In this document: piece by piece, positions 21,901 to 32,000 of the stretch
Layout: each line of letters begins with the position of its first letter
How positions within the stretch are numbered: position 1 is the stretch's first letter
Assembly (NCBI GenBank): GCA_934045075.1
Contig: OW203725.1
Location: 16,304,269-16,368,268, forward strand
DNA: 64,000 bases
Direction of reading: 5' to 3'
Source: Yponomeuta sedellus
Lineage: Eukaryota > Arthropoda > Insecta > Lepidoptera > Yponomeutidae
Position numbers and translations under genes: made by a program
The notes under the pieces: model-generated
Databases searched by the model: none
What the model was told of the DNA's origin: nothing
The model's input: only the letters and a program-made list of their open reading frames with translations

Positions 21901-24900
21901 TATTTTTACTGATATACTTGTTTGATATAGTCATAGGTACCACCTGCCTGCATTAAAAATTTATGTCGTACGATATTTTTTAGCTAGTATAATGAATATG
22001 GTTTAATGGTGTTAAACTATCTAGAATATTTGCAAAGGAAACGACAGATTTTTTTCTTTATTATCCTTACATAAATTGTCTGTTTTTTATGTAGCCTAAA
22101 AACGCTCCACTGCACCTAGTTATTTAATGTTAACGATTGTAGGTGGGGACTGGAATAGTCACGAATTATTTCTTCGACCTGAACGGCGCTCAGCTTTCGA
22201 CATCTCCAGAGTAGAATTCTTCGTGCTTGCATTGCTGGGCCCAGTCTTCGGTCTCGCTAATTACTTAGAATAAGGACTTGTAAATGGGAACATAAATGGT
22301 CTGAGCCTTCAGCCGCGGCCTGTACAAAGGCGCGACAGGTTTCCTCCTAACAGCAACTTTAAGTAACTGTCGCGGCCTTCGACCGCGAATAGTCTCTCCA
22401 TTTGGCATCAGCGTAAATAGAGCTCAGCATTTGGAATCGCCGTGGGAGTATTCCTCTAGCCCGCTTCACAGCCTTCGGCCGTGCCGCGACCTGTATTGAG
22501 CTCGGCCTTCAACCTCGTCGCGGCAAGTTTCCTCGCACCCGCATGATGGGGCTCGGCCTTCGGCCTGGCGTAGTTATTTAGAGTTGTGGCATGGGCGTGG
22601 AGACATACAAAATCTTGGTTTTCTGAATGCCAAAATATTACCGGTATTAAAATGAAACTATAACAAATTCATCTTGAGGTGGCCCCCTAAAGCATTGAAA
22701 AATTTTACTGAATATTTAGGTGTAGCTAAGCAATCTTTGGTCTCACAAGTGAACAGGAAACCTAACACAAAATCATAATCTTATTTTCGGAGGAAACGAG
22801 ATAAAATTCGTTAAGATGAATAGAGCTAGAATTTTTTTAAATTTCATGGGTCCTACGATACGAGGTCACGGAGGATCCGTCTTCGGTTACCAGTGAGAGC
22901 GCTCAAATATTTTTTTATCATTTATTGTTTCTTCTTTGAACCCAGCTTGTCTGACTATGACCGCACAGGGGAAAAGGAGTTACATGCTACACTTAATATA
23001 TTTTGTTCAGTTAGTTTTGGTGTAAGTGTCAGTAGGAAATTAATATCAGTGTTAAGAAATTAATTATTTTTTCTCAAACATGCTCGGAAATGTTTGTGTT
23101 ATTACCATGAAATAAAGCCACAAAGTTTCTCTTTTATGGCTCCCGCCTCACTTTACTGGCCTAAGCCAGTAAAGTAAGTATGAAAATCCATTACCGTCCG
23201 CTGCTCTAACTTTTTAAATTTACTTACAAAAATTAAACTGACCAAGGAAAAATTACATACAGCCAACCACCTACTAAGTTATATAAGCATACTTGCAAGA
23301 TTAAAAAAAAAAAAACAATCTATGGTATTGGTTTTTGTGCGGTCAAACATGGTGCTCAAATATGTTAGTGTATTTAAAAAATAAAAAAGGCGGCAAACTA
23401 AACTATTATTTCTTAATTACCTAGTAATTATTTTAATATTAATATTTCCTCGCATTGTTTGAGAAAAGCATTATACAATCCTCGGCCGGAACAGGGATTG
23501 CAGGACTCGTTCTAGACGGCCTCGTCTACGACTCGACCGTCTATCCCAAACTCGTCCAGCAATCCCTTACTTCTCGGCCTCTGCAGTAATGTATTATTAC
23601 CCCCTATGAGGTTGATATTTCTTAAATTAATGAGGTAAACAAATGGCGTAGAAAGAAATACGTCTAGTGGCTAAAAGTGGTACTGTAGGACAGGGTTTCA
23701 GCAGACAAGAAGAGAAACGTTTCAGCACGACAGCACGTACTTAGGGATATATTTATTGAAGCAATATGAAACTTACTAAGGATTACGGATTAGTAACTGT
23801 ACTACTCGCACCACAGCGCAAAGCGAGGTATACTACCTACGTCACTAGTCGTGCCAATTATTAGTGGACAGTCACAGTCAGTATTGGTCGAAGTGATTGG
23901 TCGAGTGCTCAATACTATCCAATTTTGTTTAATATTATGTAGGGCCTTTGGACAAAACCATACCGCAATTTAGAACACAAACAGCGTCATCTGTGGTTGG
24001 GTAGAGGAACTAATGCTACAGTACTTTAATTACTTACAAGTGAATATTATTTGTGTTGCGTTTGTTCTCTATTAATGCTGATTTTATGTTAATCAACGAC
24101 ACCCGCAAAATTCTCTTTTAAATACTTTGCACGTGTTAGGCGTAGTTAAACAAAATTATATTTTTTTAATTAAATGAATGATCTAGAAGGATCAAACCAC
24201 TTTATAGGAATTATTTCTTTCCGCATTTGTACCGATTCTATAAATGGTTTGTTTACATGTAGACCAAAACTGAAATTATGTATACACATGTATTAGAAAC
24301 AAATAAAATATAGCAGCGCCATCAAGTGGCTAAAAGTGGTACTTTATTGCTTAGAAGTAAATGTTATTTTTTGTTCCGTTGGTTCTCTATTAATGATGAT
24401 TTTATGTAACCTACGTCATCCGCAAAATTCTGTTTTAAATATTACACACCTGTTAGGGGTAGTTCAATAAAATTAGTATTCGAATTCAATAAACTAAATA
24501 TAACAGCGCCATCTAGTGGCTCCTAGCTGTACTTTAACGAATCTTCTTAACGAATTTTATTTTTCGTCACAGTTCTGATCGCATAATTATGATTTTATAT
24601 AGCCTATGACACCCGCGCAAGGATGCCGAATTGAATGATACCTTGTTTAACAAAATCTGACCATTGGTTAAGGAGTTATGAGGGAACATAGAATCGGACA
24701 TACATACATACATACATACATACATACATACATACGCACTAAACACATTACCCTCCTTTTGGGCTTCGCTGCAGTCGGGTAAAAACAAAACGATCGGGAA
24801 GAGAAAGGTACCTAGAATCGGCTACGATACAATAAGTCTATATTGTAAGCACCCAACCGCTTCTGACTCAAAGTGACTCAGATACTACGGCATTTTGAGT

Positions 24901-26862
24901 CCGCACCGTACTCAAAATGCTAACCGTAACAACTAAAAAGGAATTAAACTCGGCATACATTGCTGGTGTGTGTAACGGCGTTTCATAACGCACACCAGTA
25001 ACTTACGCCAAGTTGGATGCCTTTTCTAGTCGTTAAATATAGTTCCGTGTTTGTTATTCATTTAATATCGGCATAGTATGATTTTTGACCAGCGGAAAGT
25101 AAGAAGTTTGAATCAAACCTGCAGCATTGACTCAATTGTGTATTGACTAAGAAAGTATTATTCAATGCTTATTACAATTGTTGCTAGTATTATGACATAA
25201 ATTCATGGTATCTCGAAATTAAATGCGTTTCAAAGACAGAACCATTATTTTATAATTATCCACTTACCAGGCTATAGAACGCTTTTATATTATCACCCTT
25301 TTTTACTACCGCCAGCAAGCTGGGTGCTGTTGTTAAAAAACCCTTAAGAGAGAAAAAGAACCCTTAGAAATTGACAATATGAATCTAATAGATAATCCCG
25401 ACTAGACCCGTTAAACATAGTTATACATAACTAAATAGGAATCTATACTTTCCTGCCTTGACCACTACTTTGTTCATTTAGCGGAATGGTAACCCGCTTT
25501 GATTATGAGCATCATGGGTACTTTATCGGGAGTCGTGGGTTTAAACCCGAGGGGGTTGTCATACTTTGATTTGTACAAATGTTCTCAGGCTGTTATCTTT
25601 TCCCATAGTACCTACAGGATATATTTATTAGCTCAGGAGCAGGATAAGTTATTGTTGTGTGGATACTCGAATTACTATTCAAAATTTCTAATCACTTATT
25701 TGACCACAATTAAGTATTCAGATTGCCAGATCTCATTAGGAGCACAAGGAAAGTAACAAGAATATTGAATGTCCACAAAGATTACTGGCAATTCCAAAAT
25801 TACCTTATTTACGAGTTATCATTTATTAATAAGGCCGCCATTTGTACTGTGTTTTTATATAATTTCTGTTACTGTAATTTCTGTGTACAATAAAGAATAT
25901 TCTATCTATCTATTATATACAAAATTAGTTACGTTACTTAAGGTTGTTTCTTTCAGATTCAAGTTCACAATCAAAACTACACAGAATTGTACAAATCGAT
26001 ACCAAAGTCAATCCTGCCAATCGAGTATGGAGGTGAAGATGGCACTTTACAGGAGCTGATAGGTAAATTTGGATTTTTGTTTTGTGAAATATGAATTTTG
26101 TTGGACTGCAACTTTCTTATTACCATGCCGTAGCTCGATTATTCGATTCACACTGTGGGTTGCAATCATTAGTACAAATAGCCTCAATTTGGATGTATTT
26201 CTATGTTTGTGATGTCTTTGCCCGGTTAAAGTGGCACAGCTTAATGGGACCAAGACAAATGATTGTGTTCTAGAAGTTATTTATTTATGTATTAATATTT
26301 TATCTATACTGATGTTTTATTCACGTTATATTGATTGCAAATCTTATCGTAAAGACCCATTATCTAATCGTGTGCGTATCATACCAAAGTGGTGTCATAT
26401 GATTAATTGTTTCACTTCTTTGGTTGAATAAAAATAGAGAACGATAACGACAAAAAAAAATCGAAAACGAGAGCGTAAGCTTGGTGTTCTAATTTTGACC
26501 TAGCAATAACGATCGTCAATACGTCAGAGACCTTGTGTGGGTGGCTTGATAACATCTGACAGTAAGGCCCGCCACTGTCTTACAATGCTCCACCAACCTG
26601 GACTTGGCCTCCGTGGTGGAGTATGGCCTAACCTTTACCACAACAGCGGTACCACATACAAGGGTTGATATCGATCGAGTATCTAATAACGACCGTCCTT
26701 TCTTCTTCAGATCACTGGAAGGCCAAGGTGGAGAGTTACCGAGACTGGTACATGGAGCAAAGCCAGCAGATATCGAACGAGAATAAGCGCCCCGGCAGAC
26801 CTAAGTCTTCCTCAGAAATGTTTGGCTTAGAAGGTTCTTTCAGGACACTTGAATTTGACTGA
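15961..26862 (+). CDS. CRAL-TRIO (alpha-TTP-like) lipid carrier, copy 3, complete
   Basis: Six exons: 15961-16102, 19462-19621, 20175-20346, 20836-21036, 25957-26062, 26711-26862; 933 coding bases, 310 aa, frame kept at every AG/GT junction. It starts MTVRELSPALQKRAQKEINE, parallel to copy 2. CRAL-TRIO-N shows TDQWLIAFLRGCKFS. The lipid domain has MLEDDQFSVAGE, GVGMSVFSQWTPALAKK, PVRQRGNHILNTPSGF, KMKKR and ILPIEYGGEDGT. The tail is KRPGRPKSSSEMFGLEGSF. Exons 1, 2, 5 and 6 have the phases of the matching copy 2 exons, but the middle differs: copy 2 introns after LVQ and after IAQ are absent, and one lies after VAGE. The basic phosphoinositide residues are kept. AATAAA lies about 100 bases past the stop. 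Ligand unknown. Confidence 0.92.
16111..16475 (-). repeat. 5S-rRNA-headed SINE, copy c (ATC-tail subfamily)
   Basis: Starts 8 bases inside the first intron of copy 3. The tail is (ATC)n rather than GATATC-like, and the body reads CCGAGGGGCACGGGTCTCTA and CCTGAGGAAGGTATAGGC, like 40396. Exon 1 therefore reads open into the SINE up to 16446, which is not real coding sequence. Confidence 0.8.
16476..19461. other. Rest of intron 1 of copy 3
   Basis: Mostly unassigned AT-rich DNA. A Helitron-like piece lies at 18657-18790 and a LINE tail (AATAAGGCCGCCAATTGTAC, AATAAAGAATA) at 19262-19345. Nothing else is recognised. Confidence 0.45.
18657..18790 (+). repeat. Helitron-like dispersed repeat
   Basis: ACTAGCTGACACAGCGAACT, TCGTACCGCCTAACAG, then AAGAACCATCCTCGTACTTC. 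The reverse copy at 36000-36155 is close to it over the whole length. Confidence 0.55.
19870..20080 (+). pseudogene. Non-LTR retrotransposon ORF remnant (C-terminal end)
   Basis: Reads WAKILTDWVPRDGYRKRGRP followed by KPRWREDLRTF, the kind of tail found at the end of many insect LINE reverse-transcriptase ORFs. A related piece is at 61965-62085 (WAKLATEWMPHDGHRK). Both are short and dead. Confidence 0.55.
21190..21256 (+). repeat. RTE-type LINE 3' tail
   Basis: GGCGCTCATTAGGGGAGGGC, TATGTCCAGCAGTGGACTAC, ATAGCCTGAAGAAGAAGAAG. Best-preserved copy of this tail in the window. Confidence 0.65.
21288..21736. repeat. Near-perfect ~450-bp inverted repeat (foldback)
   Basis: Arms 21288-21502 and 21522-21736 (about 215 bases each) are reverse complements with one mismatch seen (TTGCAATTATT against TTGCATTTATT), around a 19-base spacer. 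Each arm is itself bounded by CCCGACTGCAG and TGCAGTCGGGACC, so the arms look like two head-to-head copies of one small element. The pair would fold into a very stable stem if transcribed. It lies in intron 4 of copy 3. Confidence 0.92.
22140..22590. repeat. GC-rich patch with repeated CGGCCTTCGGCC hairpins
   Basis: About five variants of (T/G)CGGCCTTCGRCCGCG, for example at 22366, 22471 and 22552, in otherwise AT-rich intron. Also TTTCCTCCTAACAGC and GTTTCCTCGCACCCGC repeats. Class unknown. Confidence 0.5.
23985..24610 (+). repeat. Three diverged copies of a ~185-bp repeat
   Basis: Units begin with CAGCGCCATCWAGTGGCT-like text (23985, 24313, 24501) and share GGTTCTCTATTAATGATGAT, CCGCAAAATTCTGTTTTAAA and CCTGTTAGGGGTAGTTCAA. 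The last unit runs into a (CATA)n repeat. Confidence 0.65.
24610..24785 (-). repeat. Repeat with (CATA)n and CTGCAGTCGGG end
   Basis: (CATA)n occupies 24699-24735. To the right, CCCTCCTTTTGGGCTTCGCT and GCAGTCGGGTAA. The inverse relative is at 62570-62765, with CCGACTTTTTGAGAAGCCC and (GTAT)n. The CTGCAGTCGGG end is shared with the foldback at 21288. Confidence 0.55.
24927..25038. repeat. Imperfect inverted-repeat element
   Basis: Arms AACTAAAAAGGAATTAAACTC and the reverse of AAGTTGGATGCCTTTTCTAG, with an inner GCTGGTGTG/CACACCAG stem. A small MITE-like foldback. Confidence 0.55.
25037..25956. other. Last part of intron 4 of copy 3
   Basis: Holds a weak tRNA-like stretch (25481-25560, AGCGGAATGGTAACCCGC and GTGGGTTTAAACCCGAGG) and a LINE tail at 25830-25915 (AATAAGGCCGCCATTTGTAC, AATAAAGAATATTC). 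No coding signal. Confidence 0.45.
26152..26290 (+). repeat. tRNA-derived SINE, head missing
   Basis: TTTCTATGTTTGTGATGTCT, TTGCCCGG and AATGATTGTGTTCTAGAAGT match the body of 3762-3968. 5' truncated. Confidence 0.6.
26540..26670 (+). repeat. 5S-rRNA-headed SINE fragment, copy d
   Basis: Tail half only: ACAGTAAGGCCCGCCACTGT through CATACAAGGGTTGATATCG. It ends 40 bases before the last exon of copy 3. 5' truncated, as expected of target-primed insertion. Confidence 0.8.
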
Positions 26863-27820
26863 AATTGTTTGAATGCTGTGCCAAATTAGTCGAAATGTAT
26901 ACATATGAAATTATTTTTTGAAATGATTTGTGATGTGTTTTTTAATTTTATCATTAATTTGAAATAAAAGCTTTGTCGTAAGTGTTTGTTGTGTTTATTT
27001 GATTAAACCAATCTAATTAATGAAATGAGTTGTTAAGTATCCGTTGATAATCTCATACAACCTTATCATTCCAATAGTTCTTGCTGCAAAACTCAACGGC
27101 TTCCATTCTCAAACAAACAAATTATAAATTCTTTACGTTGAAGTACATTTCTCATTATTCTTCAGTTTTTTTAGAGCGTAAGTGGAATCACTAATACATC
27201 GTCCTTTACATAATAAATCAATCTCATCTTACTCAATGCAGTGACATTACGGGCGACTTAGCAACAGAATTGTAAAGGGTCCTTGATATTTTTGTTGCAA
27301 AAGGCGCAAAATCGCTGTCGACTATAGCAGCATATTACGCAAAAATGTACAATGATTTTTTAATACTCCCTTCTTAGAGTAGCGGCACTTATGAAAAGAG
27401 CAAATGTTGCACTTAAAATCTACTGTAAACGACATAAATACAAACCTATGTTAGAAGGTATAGTTAGAAATATACCTGCAGTAGTCTAGAAGAGAAAACT
27501 GAAGAGACAATTGAGTCACCTGTGGTATCTAAGTGTGTACAATTAAACTGTACTCAGTATCTATATTAATCTGTTAGATACTTGAAAATAACAATTAAAA
27601 ACTCTTGTCGAACTCTGTCCACCACTTTGTTAACTTTAGGGTAAGCAGGTCAATACTTATATGTTTTGTTTACACCTTGGATAACTGACTGCTGTGAAAA
27701 GTAGATAAACAGATTATAGTCGTACGTTGAACAAGGATTATGCTTAATACGATTCCGAAATCGAAATGGTAAGGTACCTTCCACAATTGCGTTAATAGCA
27801 CTCAATTACGATAGGTGTGA
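26863..27820. other. Intergenic region between the CRAL-TRIO cluster and the RhoGEF
   Basis: The AATAAA for copy 3 lies at 26963-26968. The rest is plain AT-rich DNA with no recognised repeat or gene; upstream control sites of the RhoGEF may be here but I cannot point to any. Confidence 0.5.
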
Positions 27821-27976
27821 GGGCGGAGTGCGCGGGCGGCGCAGCGCGAGCGTCGCAGCTGTTTGTCAGTCGAGTCTCGCTGGCAGCGCGCGCGCTCGTG
27901 TGTCGTTCTGCGCCCCGCCATTGTTGATATGAACGCGTTCTACCGCGCTCCGCATCCATCAGCTAATTAGCGCCTT
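27821..27976 (+). promoter_or_regulatory. GC-rich leader of the RhoGEF gene, with initiator-like motif
   Basis: A sharp GC/CpG-rich island (27821-27925) in AT-rich surroundings. TCAGTC at 27866-27871 fits the arthropod initiator consensus and could mark the transcription start. No TATA box or clear downstream promoter element seen. Confidence 0.5.
27929..27970 (+). CDS. Upstream ORF, 13 codons, in the RhoGEF leader
   Basis: ATG at 27929 opens a frame reading MNAFYRAPHPSAN and stops at TAG 27968-27970, six bases before the main ATG. Such short, closely spaced uORFs commonly lower initiation at the main start. It is expressed only if transcription starts upstream of 27929. Confidence 0.5.
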   Translation: MNAFYRAPHPSAN

Positions 27977-29097
27977 ATGATGACGCAAGAGGATCCCAGC
28001 AGTCACCTCGACGCCGAGATGCACCACTCCGGCGACGAGGACCACGTCAACGATGTCATCACAAGAAAAGAGAAGACCAGTGTCAAAGACATGATCCTAC
28101 GGTTCGAGAGTGCGATCAACCTCACGGACTCCGGCGAGAGCCTAACAAGGCATAACTCGTCAATAGGAAGCTTGACAAACATCATGAATCCATTTCAATC
28201 GCACTATCAGCACTTGTGCCCAGTGACTAAGTCTCAAGATAGGAACTCTAACGTATCAGTGAACTCGATATTGTCGAACGCATCGGAAGTTTCTTATGAG
28301 TCGAGCTCGTCGGGATTTGTATCGGACAGGAAGTCCGGGATTGAGTTTCGAGTGCCCCACAGGCCAGCGCCGCCGCCTCCAGAATCGTTCAACGACAGTT
28401 CTTCAGTAAGCAGCAAGTCTTCGGCACATGAGGAAATGACTGACGAAAGGCGGTCCTCGTTTACTTCCATATCGTCCCCAGTGGTAGTAAGACGAGTGCG
28501 GCAGCCGCCACTCATTAGAAAAAAGTCTTTTGGCAACAATCCTCACTTAGGTAAAACACTCTGGTCATATGGTGTAAGTCAGGGGGATTTAGAAGAGCTT
28601 TTCTGTTTGAAACGGTCTGAGGTTTCGGATACTGAAGAGGAAGAAAGACCTAAACCTGTAGCACCATTAGTGAAACATTCAATAAGTGTTGTGGAATCGG
28701 ACAATGAGGATAGTAGTGGTGAAACTGAGTGCAGTGAACGAATTCCAACTAACGATGAGGGTAGAGAAGATTCCATTTCGAGGGATCATTCGACAGATAC
28801 TTTGATGAACGACAATGGAAGAAATAGCGAGGACGATAACTCCTCAGACACTTCAGATGTGTCTGGTTCGCGTAGTGCTTACGACAATGTTAGCATTAAG
28901 TCAATATCATCGTTCGACATGGTGCCATACCAGAAATATGACAGTATTACAGTGTCCTCGGATGAGTTCGGCTCAGAGGTGTGCCACGCGCCGGACACCG
29001 AGTTCCTAACAGTGAGTGCAGTGAACGAGTGGTGCATAACTAATTCCGCGGAACCAACGTTGATACCAACTGAGACAAAAAAGGAGAAATATCGGAG
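27977..29097 (+). CDS. RhoGEF exon 1: N-terminal Ser/acid-rich region
   Basis: 373 codons plus 2 bases, ending AG|GTGAGC. A helix-like KDMILRFESAIN lies near residue 37 and a PAPPPPES proline run near residue 129 that could bind SH3 domains. A less acidic, possibly folded or docking block, RKKSFGNNPHLGKTLWSYG, lies near 180-200. Many SS, SD and SE pairs suggest kinase targets. No known domain recognised. Confidence 0.9.
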
Positions 29098-32000
29098 GTG
29101 AGCGCAAATATCGCCTGTCATTTGTTTCACGCTATCGCGCTAAAATATTTGTGTTATCTTTAATATCTCGCTGTCTTCGTCGTGGCCTTATCACACGACG
29201 CTGTACATAATTTACTTATCTTTAATATCGATTTGAATTCTATACCAATAACGTTTGACGTGAATGTATTGTTAACAATAGATTCCTCGAATTATTGTTT
29301 AGCCAACATGTTATCGATTTATCCATCTAATATGTTAAGTTTTCATACCTATATTGCTGAGACGTATAGTCGGTGGAAGAGATAGGAGGTAAAACGCTAT
29401 ATGAAGATAATACGTATAAAAGTACAGTAAAATACTTTCAGATTTGAGAAAAAGGAAACTTTTTATTTAAATATCACGACAGCGCTTAAAATACATGCGC
29501 CGCGCAAATAAAAGGCCTACCTCCAATGATGCGACTATACAGGGCTCCATGACTCGTTGTTGTGGCACGACACACAGGCTTTGAGGTTTCACCTTGATGT
29601 TTATTCATATGGTTTGACGCCGGTAACCAGTATTTGCTACAGTGTTTAATGAAGCACAGTGTGAGCGTACATACAGGCTGTACGCACCGTTCAAAGACAA
29701 AAAGTAGAAGAAAAACTTGTTGCTTGCCAGGTGTAATACTGAATCCAGTGTGGAAGTTAAGTTCGAATAAATTACCTACTTCTGATGGTTTACCATCTGT
29801 TTGCTAATTGTACTGTATATGCTAGAGAGAACCTGCCGATCTAGGTATCAAAGTGGTTGGCTAATGCGCCGGGTTTTTATGACGCTTTAAGTAAACTTGA
29901 TGTAAAATTCTCACATTGATACTAATGCGCTACTTATTAAACGTAGCAGGGTTTAATCGAGTGTCGTATGGAGAATTTTAGTTAAAAAGTAGTGCGAGCC
30001 TGCTAGCAGTCTCGCCTCGATAACGTTGGTCAGGCGTCTAAGAAAACCTAAAAAAAATCATGACAAAAGACGTCAGACTTTGTCTACTGTGGATTATGGC
30101 ATGAATACTTGGCATTAACATAATACAATTTTTGCGTGGGTTTTTTGTCGCTAAGCCATAGTTAGGAGCACAAGTCGACAAAAACTGAACGAGAATTTGG
30201 GAGATCCTTGATGGTCGCTAGTGAAGACCATAGGATTGCTGTCTTTCACTACACTACTGTCCGAACCGAAGGCAGCGGCGTGAATTTTACATTGTACATC
30301 GACATTCAGGAAACAGAATGTAAATTCTTTACGTTGAAATAAAAATGTCTTGACGAGTTTTTTTTTCTCATTTGAGAAATGTTATTTATAATAGATGAAT
30401 AATAAAACAAAACGAATTATGTACAGTCTATTTATTCTTACTTGTCCAATTTAGCAAACAAAATTCTAACCTTAAAATTGAGATTAGATGCCTAAACTAG
30501 ACATTTTCTCGCAAATTTATGAACTGTCATGAACTATGTTTATAAAATTGGCAGCGTGTTATCTAAAAGAGTGTTCCAGGTTAATTCATTCATGGAAATA
30601 TGGCAGTTTTGGACTAAAAAGTCACAGTTTAAGGGTAGAATCTTGTTTACTAAATTGGACAAGTAAGAATAAATAGACTGTACATCAAAATCTTAAATAG
30701 AATAATTTACTCATAACTAAATATAAAAAACTGCACCGAGATCATGGCTGCCTCTGGGAGGGGTCCCCAGTATGCTTGACTAGTTAAATACCTTGACAAT
30801 CATGTGTCACATTCATAGCTTTTATTACCTGAAAGGTTCATATATTTTAATGGGGTACTGCATAGATTCGGAGTTATAATACAGTTTTGTATTTCTTTTA
30901 TACACATTTCTTTTATCTTTTATAAACAGACGCTGATTTCATTGAGTTCGTTAGCAAAGGTCGTATGGAAAGGTTTACTTTTGTTATGAATGGTTTTTAA
31001 GGGTCCTTTAAATAGTCACTGAATAAACTTTGCTAGCTGCTAGCTAGATAGGTACCTAGTATCAGTGAGATAAGGGAGGATATGACAATACCTTTTAGAT
31101 AAAAGTAGATAAATTCGCGTCCCGCTGAGGACTGAGTCCCTTTTGTTGTAAACCAATTTCATGCGCAATTTCTTTATCAACTAACCTTTATTGGACTTGA
31201 GCGTTGCATCGGCTGCATCGCAGCAACTATCCAACTTTTCTCAAAGGTTAGATTAAAAAAACCATGTCAAAACTGACTTTCATTCGTAAACAGAAGCGTC
31301 CAGGACAGTCCTTTTTTTAATTCAAAACTATTTCCCATACCTACTCGTATATAATTTTGTTGCTTCTTTTTTATCATCTTTAGGGGAGGGATTTGCAAAA
31401 AACTTTATTTATGATGAGTGCAAACAGATACCTAAACTCAAATTTCCATATTTTTAAGTTCAAATTACGAACTACATGATTATACAAACTTTCGTCCCCT
31501 TTGTGTCCAAATTTCGAACCTCTTTACAATACTCTCTGTATTACGTACAGGCAGCGTAATCTGGCTGAAGTAATTTGCATCACTTGCAGCCCCGAGTACC
31601 TATATACCTACTTTGCAGTTAGGTTTTTACATCGGAATGATATTGCTGTACCCACATGATTATATTGTTTTTAATGGACTAAACCGTGCTAAGGACAATT
31701 TTACAAAACTATTTAGAGGCTAAAAATGTTTAGCCTATACTTTAAGAATATGCTTATGTTATGTTATACAAAATATGTACATACCTTGATACCTATCTAA
31801 GTTTTTGAATCTCGTCTGTATTTTTATAAAAGTAAATAGTTTATTATATCTTTATTTACTAATTAACTGCAGGGACTTTTGTACACATAGTGACAGTGCT
31901 CATTGATATTCATAAAATATTAAAAGTGTACAGAAGCTTAGCCACGCTGCAGTCTGGCTCCTATAGAATGCTCTGTAGGATGCCAACATCCACAAAAGTT

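Noticed and set aside
29098..29385. Further coding sequence after RhoGEF exon 1, including a 67-codon frame at 29182
   Set aside because: A good GTGAGC donor at 29098 joins in frame to the DH exon at 34938. The later frame has no similarity to anything I know.
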